A stretch of 64,000 nt of DNA, from contig NZ_CP031396.1 in assembly GCF_003363755.1 (NCBI RefSeq), positions 2,480,001 to 2,544,000 on the forward strand. The letters are read 5' to 3'. Origin of the DNA: Pseudomonas protegens. GTDB lineage: Bacteria > Pseudomonadota > Gammaproteobacteria > Pseudomonadales > Pseudomonadaceae. This document shows, piece by piece, positions 19,648 through 28,511 of the stretch. The notes under the pieces were generated by a model. It was given only the letters and a program-made list of their open reading frames with translations. It searched no databases and had not been told where the DNA came from. The position numbers and the translations under genes are program-made. Each line of letters starts with the position of its first letter. Within the stretch, counting starts at the first letter, position 1.

Positions 19648-22578
19648 ATGAAGCCTCGCATGACCAAAGGATTGATTCGCGCTCTCTGCGCCTTGTTGAC
19701 CGCTCTCGCCCTTTACAGTCTGCTGGGCTTTCTGATTTTGCCGGGCATCGCCTTGCGGGTGGCCAACCAGCAACTGGCCAACTACGCCACGACCCCGGCC
19801 CATATCCAGCGTATCGAACTCAACCCCTTCAGCCTGGAACTGACCCTCTGGGGCCTGAGCGTCGGCGAACCGGGCAAGGAACAGATTGCCTTCCAGCGCC
19901 TCTACGCCAATCTGCAATTGGACAGTCTGTGGAAACGCGCTCTGCATCTGGCGGACATCGAACTGGACCAGCCCAAGACCGAGATCCTCTTCGACAAGGA
20001 AGGCAAGCTCAACCTCCTGGCCCTGTTCAAGCTGCCTGCCAGCGAACCGACCCCGAGCGATCCCGACGCCAAGCCATTTCCCGTTCGCATTGAACGCATC
20101 AAGCTGGCGGGCGGCTATCTGCACTTCAAGGACCTGCGCCCCAGCGAGCCCATCGAGTTTCTCTACAACAAGCTCGACTTTGAACTGAAGAACCTCAGCA
20201 CCCTGCCGGATGACAGCGCCGACATGACCCTGATGGCCACCGGCCCGGAAGGTGGACAGATCGACTGGAGCGGCAACTTCAGCGTGACCCCGCTGGCTTC
20301 CGAAGGCACCTTGAAAGTCACCGACGGCAAGATGAAAGCCTGGTGGCCCTATGTACGTGACGCCGTGCCGCTGGTGCTGGAAGACGGCGTGGTCAACCTC
20401 AGCACCCACTATAAATTCAGCCTGACCAAGGAAACCGAACTGCTGCTGGACAACACCTCCATCAGCGTTGCGCCATTCGCCATCAAAGCCCCGGACGGTC
20501 GCCCGCTAGCGCGCCTGGAGCGCCTGGACATCAGCGAAGCGACGGTGGACCTGGCCAAGCAGCACGTCATAGTCGGCAAGATCCGCAGCCAGAAACTGGA
20601 GACCTGGGCCGCCCTTGAAGCCGATGGCCAACTGGACTGGCAAAAGCTCTTCGCCAGCCAACCCGCCAAGCCGGCAGCCAAGCCTCAGCCAGCCACAGCC
20701 GATACCCCCAAGGAACCCGCAGTCCCCAGCAAGCCCTGGCAGGTACTGCTCAAGGATGTGGAACTGCGCAACTATCAGGTGCACCTGGCCGACCGCCAAG
20801 CCAAACCGGCCGTGGCGCTGGACGTTGGCCCGCTGAACCTGGATCTGAAAAACTTCGACAGCCTCAACCAGTCGCCTTTCACCCTAAAGCTCGATACCGG
20901 CCTGGGTAAACAAGGCAAGGTCAGCGCCACCGGCGAAGTCAATCTCAACCCCATCACCGCCAAGCTCAAGGTGCAGACCAAGGACATCGACCTGCGGGTC
21001 GCCCAGTCCTACATCAGCCCGTTCATTCGCCTGGAACTGCGCAGCGGCATGCTCGGCAGCGACCTGGCAGTGGACCTGAAGAAAGTCGAACCGTTGACCT
21101 TCAGCATCACCGGCCGGGCCGAAGTGGATCAGTTGCACACCCTGGACACCCTCAAGACCCGCGACTTCGTGAAGTGGAAACAAGTGGTGGTGGAGGGCCT
21201 GAACTATCAGCACGGTGACAGCCTGACCATCAGCCAGGTCAACCTGATGCAGCCTTATGCGCGCTTCATCATCAACGATGACCGCACCACCAATATCGAC
21301 GACCTGCTGATTCCACAACCTGCAGGCGGCAGCAGCAAATCCTCGGGCAAGCCCGCCCCAAGTTCCAGCAAGCCACTGGGTATTCACATTGGTAAAATCG
21401 CCATCAACGATGGTTCGGCCAACTTCGCCGACCTGAGCCTGACACCAAACTTCGCCACGGCAGTCCAGCAACTCAACGGGCATATCGGCACCATCGACAG
21501 CCGCCAGGCCAAGCCGGCGGAAGTCGACGTCAAGGGCAAGGTCGACCGCTACGCTCCAGTGACCATCAAGGGCAGCGTCAACCCCTTCGATCCAATGGCC
21601 GCACTGGATATCGCCACCAGCTTCAAGCGAGTGGAGTTGACCACCCTGACGCCCTATTCCGGAAAATTTGCCGGTTTTCGTATTCGCAAGGGCCGACTCA
21701 ACCTCGACTTGCACTACATGATCACCAAGGGCCAGCTCAAGGCCGAGAACAAACTGGTGGTCGAACAACTGCAACTGGGTGAAAAGGTCGACAGCCCAGA
21801 CGCCGTAGACCTGCCAATTCGCCTGGCCGTGGCCCTGCTGAAAGACACCGACGGCAAGATTTCCATCGAGTTGCCAATTTCCGGCGACCTCAACAACCCA
21901 CAGTTCAGCGTGATGCCAATCGTCTGGCAGACCCTGCGCAACCTGGTGCTGCGAGCAGCCCAGGCCCCCTTCAAGTTCATTGGCGGCCTGGTCACCGGCG
22001 GCGACTCTGAAGACCTGAGCAGTGTGTCTTTCGCGCCTGGCTCCAGCGAACTGAGCAAAGAGTCCGAGTCAGCCCTCACCACCCTGGCCAAGGCCCTCAA
22101 GGAGCGTCCGACCTTGCGCCTGGAGATCGAAGGCACCAGCGCCCAGAGCAGCGATGGTCCGCTGATCGCCGAACAGCGTCTGGAGCGCGAGTACCAGTAC
22201 AACTACTACAAGATCCTGCAACGGCGCGGCGACAAGGTGCCGGCCCAGGCGTCCTTGCTGCAGGTTCCCGAGGGCGAGAAAGCGCCATTGCTGGAAGGCA
22301 TTTACCGCACCCGCCTGAAACAGCAACCTCCGGCCGAATGGACCCAGCTCAGCCGCGACGAGCGCAGTGCCAAACTGCGTGAGGGGCTGATCAAGTTCTG
22401 GAGCGGCAGTGACGTGTTGCTGCGCCAACTGGGCCAGGAACGGGCCAGCAGCATCAAGGACTTCCTGGTGGACAAGGGCCAATTGGCCGATGACCGGGTC
22501 TACTTCATCGATGCCAACCTCGGCCAGGCCGAAAGCGACGGCAAGGTGATCACTCCGCTGCACCTGGACAGCGAGTAA
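19648..22578 (+). CDS. DUF748 domain-containing AsmA-like envelope protein with OmpA-like C-terminus
   Basis: The 976-residue protein has one N-terminal membrane anchor (about residues 8-35), then a long periplasmic beta-rich region of repeated AsmA/DUF748 type. Typical pieces are NPFSLELTLWGLSV, KIAINDGSANFADLSLTP and YSGKFAGFRIRKGRLNLDLHY. Near 800-830 an OmpA-like SSELSKESESALTTLAKAL stretch appears. Related large AsmA/TamB-family proteins act in outer-membrane biogenesis and lipid transport; a role in that area is inference. Two Pro/Ala/Lys-rich low-complexity linkers (about 345-362 and 557-572) divide the periplasmic part. The start could also be the Met five codons in (19660). Confidence 0.9.
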   Translation: MKPRMTKGLIRALCALLTALALYSLLGFLILPGIALRVANQQLANYATTPAHIQRIELNPFSLELTLWGLSVGEPGKEQIAFQRLYANLQLDSLWKRALHLADIELDQPKTEILFDKEGKLNLLALFKLPASEPTPSDPDAKPFPVRIERIKLAGGYLHFKDLRPSEPIEFLYNKLDFELKNLSTLPDDSADMTLMATGPEGGQIDWSGNFSVTPLASEGTLKVTDGKMKAWWPYVRDAVPLVLEDGVVNLSTHYKFSLTKETELLLDNTSISVAPFAIKAPDGRPLARLERLDISEATVDLAKQHVIVGKIRSQKLETWAALEADGQLDWQKLFASQPAKPAAKPQPATADTPKEPAVPSKPWQVLLKDVELRNYQVHLADRQAKPAVALDVGPLNLDLKNFDSLNQSPFTLKLDTGLGKQGKVSATGEVNLNPITAKLKVQTKDIDLRVAQSYISPFIRLELRSGMLGSDLAVDLKKVEPLTFSITGRAEVDQLHTLDTLKTRDFVKWKQVVVEGLNYQHGDSLTISQVNLMQPYARFIINDDRTTNIDDLLIPQPAGGSSKSSGKPAPSSSKPLGIHIGKIAINDGSANFADLSLTPNFATAVQQLNGHIGTIDSRQAKPAEVDVKGKVDRYAPVTIKGSVNPFDPMAALDIATSFKRVELTTLTPYSGKFAGFRIRKGRLNLDLHYMITKGQLKAENKLVVEQLQLGEKVDSPDAVDLPIRLAVALLKDTDGKISIELPISGDLNNPQFSVMPIVWQTLRNLVLRAAQAPFKFIGGLVTGGDSEDLSSVSFAPGSSELSKESESALTTLAKALKERPTLRLEIEGTSAQSSDGPLIAEQRLEREYQYNYYKILQRRGDKVPAQASLLQVPEGEKAPLLEGIYRTRLKQQPPAEWTQLSRDERSAKLREGLIKFWSGSDVLLRQLGQERASSIKDFLVDKGQLADDRVYFIDANLGQAESDGKVITPLHLDSE

Positions 22579-22655
22579 GGCCCGCGCCGGCCTCAAGCAG
22601 CGCCACTTCCCCGCCCAATAGAACAGGCCCCGACACAAAGTGCCAGGGCCTGTAA

Positions 22656-22673
22656 TGATCACATCCTTGTGAT
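22656..22673. terminator. Short hairpin in the DUF748-BON convergent gap
   Basis: GATCACA/TGTGATC with a 4-nt loop. It lies between the convergent DUF748 and BON genes, but no T-run follows on either side, so a terminator role is weak. Confidence 0.3.
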
Positions 22674-22763
22674 CTTCCGCATGAACCTTTGAAAGCAGCG
22701 GCAGACGTATCGCTTGGCTCGTCTACCGCGCCCTCTCCCTGTCCAGGCGAGAAGCTTGGAGTC

Positions 22764-23120
22764 TTACTCGGCTTTCAGGCCGTCGGCAGAGACCGCTTGA
22801 ACGCCCTTGATTTTCTTGGTGATTGCCACTGCTGTGGCTTTCTGCGCCTCGGTAATGGCAACAGTGGACGACAGCGAGACGACGCCCTTGTTGGTTTCAA
22901 CCTTGATGTCGGTGCCAGGAATGCCTTTCTCGGTTACCAGATCGCTTTTCACTTTGGTGGTGATCCAGGTATCGGAGGTGGCCTCTTTGGCCTTGGTCAC
23001 TTCACCGGCAGCCACGACCATAGGCGACTGGGTGCTTTGAGTGGTCTGCGCAAATGCTGCGTTGGACATGGTCAGGGTCAGAGCGGTAGCAGTTGCAGCA
23101 GCGATAGCGAACTTCTTCAT
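22764..23120 (-). CDS. BON domain-containing periplasmic protein
   Basis: The 118-residue protein has a clear signal peptide (MKKFAIAAATATALTLTMSNAAFA). A single BON domain follows, with WITTKVKSDLVTEKGIPGTDIKVET and GVVSLSSTVAITEAQKATAV across residues 50-95. BON domains occur in OsmY-like and other envelope-stress proteins and are thought to contact phospholipid. It is monocistronic; AGGAGT lies upstream of the start. Confidence 0.88.
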   Translation of the reverse strand: MKKFAIAAATATALTLTMSNAAFAQTTQSTQSPMVVAAGEVTKAKEATSDTWITTKVKSDLVTEKGIPGTDIKVETNKGVVSLSSTVAITEAQKATAVAITKKIKGVQAVSADGLKAE

Positions 23121-23359
23121 ACGAGTAACTCCTGTTCTTTTAGAAAGCCTGCGCCGTGTCCTGGCAACAGGGTTATGAGGGATATTGCAGGTGCTGTGCC
23201 AAGTCCAGACAACATAAAAACCCCATAAAAAACAATAAGTTACAGATAAGGCGAAGAATCAGCATCATGCAAAATGCATGACCACACAACAATCTGCATG
23301 CAAGTTGCGGCTTTTTTCGACGCAGTTCATCAAGCCCACACCCAACAGCCTGCCAGGAC

Positions 23360-23776
23360 TCAGGTGTCGTGCGCGGCACAGCCCTTGGGCGCATAGTCGG
23401 CCTCCACTGTGGTGTTGCACGTCCATCCCGAAGCTGGCGAACGGCTCAGTACCAGAGTCTTGTTCAACACTGCCCCCGGAGCATTGAGGAGGGTACAGCC
23501 GATACTGCCTTCACCGGTGGCGGCAGTGCCCTCGGCGCTCATTCGGCAGTTCAACGTCAAGGGCGTGCCACCGGCGAGGGCCAGAGTTGGGTCGATTCCC
23601 TGATTAAGCAGGTCCTCGATATTGACCTTCAGCGCTGACGCCTCGGCCAACGCGGCCATCATCTTGGCCCGCACCTGGTACTTGGAATACAGCGGCATCG
23701 CCACTGTGGCGAGAATGCCGATGATGGCCACCACCACCAGCAATTCGATCAGGGTAAAAGCGGATTGATGTTTCAT
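23360..23776 (-). CDS. pilA: Type IV major pilin PilA (prepilin)
   Basis: From the ATG at 23776, behind an AGGAGG ribosome site, the protein has 138 residues. A short leader MKHQSA precedes FTLIELLVVVAIIGILATVA, the class III hydrophobic helix with Glu5. The residue before the cleavage site is Ala, where Gly is nearly invariant. The C-terminal part has four cysteines, the last two (TC...GC) able to form the D-loop disulfide. A sigma-54 promoter lies upstream. It is divergent from pilC; the usual pilB between them is absent. Confidence 0.93.
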   Translation of the reverse strand: MKHQSAFTLIELLVVVAIIGILATVAMPLYSKYQVRAKMMAALAEASALKVNIEDLLNQGIDPTLALAGGTPLTLNCRMSAEGTAATGEGSIGCTLLNAPGAVLNKTLVLSRSPASGWTCNTTVEADYAPKGCAAHDT

Positions 23777-23825
23777 GAGTTGCCTCCTGGCAAGAATGCT
23801 CCGTGGGTAATCAGCAAGGCTTGAA

Positions 23826-23842
23826 GCATGCCCTGTGCCAAG
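23826..23842 (-). promoter_or_regulatory. Sigma-54 (RpoN) promoter of pilA
   Basis: On the minus strand TTGGCACAGGGCATGC gives GG-N10-GC, a close match to the -24/-12 consensus. The inferred start is about 23814, leaving a 38-nt leader. pilA promoters of Pseudomonas are RpoN- and PilR-dependent, and a PilR homolog is encoded in this window. Confidence 0.85.
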
Positions 23843-24001
23843 CTCAACCCCACGGAATTCAAGGCCTGCAGCACTGATAGCCGATGACCTTGAGTACGAG
23901 GAGTTGCACAAACTGACAAATTTCGTCATCTAGCGCCCCTATGCGTCAGGTGCCCGGCGGCTAGGCTTCAAGAAGCTCACCCCTGCATCAAGGATTGAAC
24001 C

Positions 24002-25219
24002 ATGGCGGTAAAAGCACCTGTGGCCAGCGTCTATCTCTGGCAAGGCACCGACGGCCAGGGCCACAAGTTGGCCGGCGAGCTGAGCGCTGCAAACCCGGCG
24101 CTGATCCGAGCTCAGCTGCGCAGGCAAGGCATCACTCCAACCCGGGTACGCCGCAAGCCTAGGGCCTGGCTCCGATCGGGCCAACGGATCAAGGCACGGG
24201 AGATCGCCCTGTTCACCCGGCAACTGGCAACCCTGATGCAGGCCGGAGTGCCACTGCTGCAAGCCTTCGAAATCATTGCCGAGAGCTTCGTCCAACCGCT
24301 GATGCGCCAACTGCTGGCCAGCCTCAAACGCGACATCGAGGCAGGCTCCAGCCTGGCCACGGCGCTGCGCCGACATCCGCGCCACTTTGACGAGCTGTAC
24401 TGCAATCTGGTGGAGGCCGGCGAACAGTCCGGCGCCCTGGATACCCTGCTGGAACGGGTCGCCACCCATAGGGAAAAAAGCGAGAACCTCAAGGCCCGGG
24501 TAAAAAAGGCCATGGTCTATCCCGTGGCGGTGATCGGCGTGGCCGTCCTGGTCAGCAGCATCCTACTGATCAAGGTAGTTCCCCAGTTCCAGAGCCTGTT
24601 CGCCGGGTTCAACGCCCAATTGCCGCTACTGACCCAATGGGTCATCACCCTTTCCCATGTCATCCAGAACCACGGCGGATGGTTGCTCAGCGCCGGCCTG
24701 CTGATGGGAGTAGGGATCAGGCAGGCTTATCGGCGCTCGGAGCGCCTGCGGGACCGTGTGGATCAGGGACTGCTACGCCTGCCCTTGGCCGGCCCGCTGC
24801 TGTACAAGGCCGCAGTGGCCCGCTACGCCCGTACGCTGGCCACCACCTTCGCGGCTGGCGTGCCTCTGGTCCAGGCCCTGGATTCAGTGGCCGGAGCCAG
24901 CGGCAACAAGGTCTTCAGGCAAGCGGTGGAACGCATCCGCCAACAAGTGGCCAGTGGCATGCAACTGAACTTTGCCATGCGCGCCAGCGGCGTCTTCCCT
25001 ACTATGGCGATCCAGATGACCGCCATCGGTGAAGAATCCGGAATGCTGGATCATCTGCTGGAAAAAGTCGCAGCACATTATGAGGTCGAGGTGGACCACC
25101 TGGTCGACAGCCTGACCAGCCTCATGGAGCCGTTGATCATGGTCATCCTGGGCAGTATCGTCGGCGCCCTGGTGGTTGCCATGTACCTGCCCATCTTTCA
25201 ACTCGGCACAGCGATCTAA
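24002..25219 (+). CDS. pilC: Type IV pilus inner-membrane platform protein PilC
   Basis: PilC is the polytopic platform that couples the PilB/PilT motors to pilin insertion. The 405-residue protein has two GspF-type repeats: REIALFTRQLATLMQAGVPLLQAFEII with VEAGEQSGALDTLLERVA, and later YARTLATTFAAGVPLVQALD with IGEESGMLDHLLEKVA. Each is followed by membrane helices. It is directly followed by pilD. pilB, which normally precedes pilC, is missing; only an undersized gap of about 70 nt after the pilA regulatory region remains. Confidence 0.95.
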   Translation: MAVKAPVASVYLWQGTDGQGHKLAGELSAANPALIRAQLRRQGITPTRVRRKPRAWLRSGQRIKAREIALFTRQLATLMQAGVPLLQAFEIIAESFVQPLMRQLLASLKRDIEAGSSLATALRRHPRHFDELYCNLVEAGEQSGALDTLLERVATHREKSENLKARVKKAMVYPVAVIGVAVLVSSILLIKVVPQFQSLFAGFNAQLPLLTQWVITLSHVIQNHGGWLLSAGLLMGVGIRQAYRRSERLRDRVDQGLLRLPLAGPLLYKAAVARYARTLATTFAAGVPLVQALDSVAGASGNKVFRQAVERIRQQVASGMQLNFAMRASGVFPTMAIQMTAIGEESGMLDHLLEKVAAHYEVEVDHLVDSLTSLMEPLIMVILGSIVGALVVAMYLPIFQLGTAI

Positions 25220-25221
25220 AC

Positions 25222-26094
25222 ATGTCCTTGACTGAAGCCATGACCCTTTACCCCCTGGCCTTCGTGACTGCGGCCCTGGTACTAGGGCTGCTCGTAGGCA
25301 GTTTTCTGAACGTGCTGGTGTGGCGCCTGCCGAAAATGCTTGAACGCGATTGGCGGGCTCAAGCCCACGAAGTGCTGGGACTGCCCCCGGAGCCTGTGGC
25401 GGCGCCCTACAACCTGCTGCTGCCCCACTCCCAATGCCCCCACTGCGCACAACCGATCCGCCCCTGGCAAAACATTCCCCTGCTCAGCTATCTGTGGCTG
25501 CGGGGTCGTTGCGCCCACTGCAGGACCGTCATCAGCCGGCGCTACCCACTAACCGAACTGGCTTGCGGGCTGATCTCGGCGTACGTCGCCTGGCACTTCG
25601 GTTTTGGCTGGCCCGCGGGCCTGCTGCTGATCCTCAGTTGGGGGTTACTGGCCATGAGCCTGATCGATGCCGATCACCAACTGCTGCCAGACGTGCTGGT
25701 GTTGCCACTGCTGTGGCTGGGACTGATTGCCAACAGCTTCGAGGTACTGGTGAGCCTGGAGGACGCCCTGTGGGGCGCGGTACTCGGCTATCTGTGCCTG
25801 TGGTCAGTGTTCTGGCTGTTCAAATTGCTGACCGGCAAGGACGGCATGGGCCACGGCGACTTCAAGCTGCTAGCGATGCTTGGCGCCTGGGGCGGCTGGC
25901 AAATCCTGCCGCTGACCTTGCTCCTGTCCTCTCTGGTGGGAGCGATTCTCGGCACTGTCATGCTGCGCCTGAACCGGGCCAAGACCTCGACGCCCATCCC
26001 CTTCGGCCCCTTTCTGGCCATTGCCGGCTGGATTGCCTTGCTCTGGGGTGGTCAAATGACCGACTTCTATTTGCAGTTTGTCGGTTTCCAATGA
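25222..26094 (+). CDS. pilD: Prepilin leader peptidase / N-methyltransferase PilD
   Basis: PilD cleaves class III leader peptides and N-methylates the new N-terminus of pilins and type II secretion pseudopilins. The 290-residue polytopic protein has [12 protein letters not shown] and a four-cysteine zinc site (CPHC...CAHC). The aspartyl-protease aspartates are in [11 protein letters not shown] and [10 protein letters not shown]. It starts 2 nt after pilC and overlaps coaE by ATGA. Its role in type II secretion may explain why it is intact while the pilus genes are reduced. Confidence 0.97.
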   Translation: MSLTEAMTLYPLAFVTAALVLGLLVGSFLNVLVWRLPKMLERDWRAQAHEVLGLPPEPVAAPYNLLLPHSQCPHCAQPIRPWQNIPLLSYLWLRGRCAHCRTVISRRYPLTELACGLISAYVAWHFGFGWPAGLLLILSWGLLAMSLIDADHQLLPDVLVLPLLWLGLIANSFEVLVSLEDALWGAVLGYLCLWSVFWLFKLLTGKDGMGHGDFKLLAMLGAWGGWQILPLTLLLSSLVGAILGTVMLRLNRAKTSTPIPFGPFLAIAGWIALLWGGQMTDFYLQFVGFQ

Positions 26095-26714
26095 CTCGCT
26101 CCGTAAACACACCCTGGACCCTCGGCCTCACCGGCGGTATTGGCAGCGGCAAAAGCGCTGCCGCCCAGCACTTCATCGACCTGGGCGTGCATGTGATCGA
26201 TGCCGATCACGCCGCTCGCTGGGTGGTGGAACCGGGCCGCCCGGCCTTGGAACAGATTGCCCAGCACTTTGGTGACAGCGTGCTGCAGGCCGACGGCCAA
26301 CTGGATCGCGCGGCACTGCGCAAGTTGATCTTCGAAGTCCCCGAACAGCGTCGCTGGCTGGAGGCGCTATTACACCCGCTGATTGCCGAGGAGATCGTCA
26401 GCCATCTGGCCCGTGCCGAATCGCCTTACGCGATCCTGGTGTCGCCACTGCTGATCGAGTCAGGCCAGTTCCGGATGACCCAACGGATTCTGGTGATCGA
26501 TGTGCCGCAACAATTGCAGATCGAACGCACCTTGCAGCGCGACCAGATCAGCGAACAGCAGGTCCAGGCGATTCTCCAGGCCCAGGCCAGCCGCGAGGAG
26601 CGCCTGCGTCACGCCGACGATGTGCTGGTCAACGACCGCGATCACGCCTGGTTGCGCAGCGAGGTCGAACGCCTGCATCACTTTTACCTAACTTTGCGTG
26701 GAGGCCAGTCATGA
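26091..26714 (+). CDS. coaE: Dephospho-CoA kinase
   Basis: CoaE phosphorylates the ribose of dephospho-CoA, the last step of CoA synthesis. The 207-residue protein has the P-loop [28 protein letters not shown], and the lid region [22 protein letters not shown] with DVLVNDRD near the C-terminus. ATG at 26091 overlaps the pilD stop. The pilD-coaE-yacG order is conserved across many gammaproteobacteria. A longer frame back to 25350 overlaps pilD out of frame and is not real. Confidence 0.97.
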   Translation: MTRSVNTPWTLGLTGGIGSGKSAAAQHFIDLGVHVIDADHAARWVVEPGRPALEQIAQHFGDSVLQADGQLDRAALRKLIFEVPEQRRWLEALLHPLIAEEIVSHLARAESPYAILVSPLLIESGQFRMTQRILVIDVPQQLQIERTLQRDQISEQQVQAILQAQASREERLRHADDVLVNDRDHAWLRSEVERLHHFYLTLRGGQS

Positions 26715-26914
26715 GCCAACCCCTGACCGTCGAATGCCCAACCTGTGGCGCCCCCGTGGAATGGACCGCGACCAACACCAACCGGCCGTTCTGTTCCGAC
26801 CGTTGCAAATTGATCGACCTGGGGGCCTGGGCCGCCGAGGAACACAAGATTCCAGTGAGCCCGGATGCCGAGGACGAACTGTTCTCGGAGGAACTGCCGC
26901 CCCGCGCTCACTGA
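26711..26914 (+). CDS. yacG: DNA gyrase inhibitor YacG
   Basis: The 67-residue zinc-finger protein has [10 protein letters not shown]...[22 protein letters not shown], with the C4 site (C-x2-C and C-x3-C) and the conserved LGxWxxEExxIP. E. coli YacG binds GyrB and inhibits gyrase. Its start overlaps the coaE stop (ATGA), making it the last gene of the pilCD-coaE-yacG operon. Confidence 0.96.
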   Translation: MSQPLTVECPTCGAPVEWTATNTNRPFCSDRCKLIDLGAWAAEEHKIPVSPDAEDELFSEELPPRAH

Positions 26915-26933
26915 GTGCTCGAACCGACGCCGA

Positions 26934-27149
26934 TCAGGGCCGCATGAAGCTGTAGTCCTGATCGTCGTCGAGGTTCTCCGCGAGGAACTGCAACTCGTCA
27001 GCCAGATCCTCGATGCTACGTACGCCCTTGCTCTGCTGCACCACCGCGCTGAGCAGCGCCCGCAGGCTCAAACCCGGTTCAAAACCTTCCTGCTGGGCAC
27101 TGTGCAGACTGTCGCGCACTTCTTGCCGGGCCCACTGATAGACGCTCAT
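26934..27149 (-). CDS. Conserved hypothetical protein downstream of yacG
   Basis: The protein has 71 residues from MSVYQWARQEV, a better start than the Met ten codons upstream. It has no membrane segment and a very acidic C-terminal half (DLADELQFLAENLDDDQD). I do not recognise a domain. A similar short gene follows yacG in other Pseudomonas genomes, which supports a real gene. Convergent with yacG across a 19-nt gap. Confidence 0.75.
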   Translation of the reverse strand: MSVYQWARQEVRDSLHSAQQEGFEPGLSLRALLSAVVQQSKGVRSIEDLADELQFLAENLDDDQDYSFMRP

Positions 27150-27212
27150 GACCGCACTCCTGAGATTTTTGCCGAGCATGCAGCGCGGCCCCAGTCTCGG
27201 AGTTGATATGGA

Positions 27213-27902
27213 TCAAGGGCGCGGGTCCTCATCCTTCCAGGGCGCACTGAGGTAGCGGGTGCGATTGAAGGTTTCCAGCCATTCCGGGCAGAACACCACC
27301 AGGGCGCTGATCACCATGCCGTTGATAAATGCCTCGGGAAAGATGATCAGCCACAGGTAGCCGACAAAATCCTCCAGCCATTCGGGCATGGCGAAACGCC
27401 CATCAAGCCACAAGAGCCCCAGGCCACAAAGCAGGCACAACAGCGCCGACAGGGCCGCGGCGAAGAATCCGGAGCAGAAGATATAGACGAAGGGATTGCG
27501 CGGTTGAGCCCGCTCCACCAGACCGGCACAGGCCTCGGTTACCGCCACCGGCAACAGGATCAGCAAGGCGCCATTGACCCCCATTGCCGCCAGCTCCTGC
27601 CGCCCCAGTGCCAGCAAGCCCAGCTGCGCAATCAGGCCACCGACAATCGCCAGTGGCCAATCCAGCAGTAAGGTCACCGCCGTCATGCCGATGAAGTGAT
27701 AAGACACTCCAGTATCGAAATCCCGGCGCACCAACCACAGCAGAAACAACGCAAACACCGTTCCGAACAGTAGATGCTGACGGCGACTGTCGGTGAACAG
27801 CTCGACCCAGGGCGCCCGCCACACCGCCCAGATCAGAACCGGCACATACAGCAGCCAGCCGATACTCAGGCTTGCCGGTGACAGCAGCGCCGCGCTGATC
27901 AT
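27213..27902 (-). CDS. Energy-coupling factor transporter permease-like protein (CbiM-type)
   Basis: The 229-residue protein has about six hydrophobic helices and a GTVFALFLLWLVRR...GVSYHFIGMTAVTLLLDWPLAIVGG region like the CbiM/NikM substrate-specific subunits of cobalt/nickel ECF transporters. A late IIFPEAFINGMVISALV segment follows. No ECF ATPase or other transporter subunit is nearby. The start (MISAALLSP) overlaps the stop of the upstream gene by ATGA. The substrate is uncertain. Confidence 0.8.
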   Translation of the reverse strand: MISAALLSPASLSIGWLLYVPVLIWAVWRAPWVELFTDSRRQHLLFGTVFALFLLWLVRRDFDTGVSYHFIGMTAVTLLLDWPLAIVGGLIAQLGLLALGRQELAAMGVNGALLILLPVAVTEACAGLVERAQPRNPFVYIFCSGFFAAALSALLCLLCGLGLLWLDGRFAMPEWLEDFVGYLWLIIFPEAFINGMVISALVVFCPEWLETFNRTRYLSAPWKDEDPRP

Positions 27903-28366
27903 GGCCGGGCTTTCTCCAGCGCAGTCTTCAGTTGCTCGACGGTGGTGAATTCCTGCCGAGACACCAATTGGCCGTCCTGCAACTGCAGCCACAAGACCTT
28001 GTCCTCAGCGGCAGGGTAACGAGAGGCCACACGCCCTTCGCGGTCGAGCATCACCCGGTAGGGATAATCACGCATGGCCGGAACTGCGAACATCTTGGCG
28101 ATCAGCGCCGGCATGCGCTGGATATCCGCGACAAACACCCCGTGACGCGCCTGCAGATAATCCTTGGGCTTGTCCTTGAGCGCCCCGTTCACCACCTTGG
28201 CCGCGTCCATACCGCGCGCCACCAGCAGGATCTGCGCCTGTGAATCGAGGCTGTAGGCTTGATCGAACTGATCCAGCAAGGTCCAGGGTGCCAGACGCTC
28301 ACCGATTTCAAGGGCCTGGGCCCACAGGGGCAACAGGCCCAGCAACAGAATTGACCAGCGTTTCAC
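27899..28366 (-). CDS. Conserved periplasmic protein, thioredoxin-fold-like
   Basis: Starting at a GTG behind AAGGAG, the protein has 155 residues with a signal peptide (VKRWSILLLGLLPLWAQA). The mature part begins EIGERLAPWTLLDQFDQ, the opening of thioredoxin-like/redoxin domains, but I see no CxxC. Homologs in Pseudomonas are sometimes labelled FAD/FMN dehydrogenase, which the sequence does not support. It is coupled to the downstream ECF-type permease gene. Confidence 0.8.
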   Translation of the reverse strand: MKRWSILLLGLLPLWAQALEIGERLAPWTLLDQFDQAYSLDSQAQILLVARGMDAAKVVNGALKDKPKDYLQARHGVFVADIQRMPALIAKMFAVPAMRDYPYRVMLDREGRVASRYPAAEDKVLWLQLQDGQLVSRQEFTTVEQLKTALEKARP

Positions 28367-28511
28367 TGCACACTCCTTATCGAGGGGTAGGACGGGAAAC
28401 AGTCTACACCGCCCCTGGGCAGGCTCCAGCAAGCACCGCCAGGCACCGGGTGCAGAGGTTTTTCGAGAAGCGTGGTTTTTAAGGTCATATTTGAGCGCTA
28501 AGCTTGGAGAT

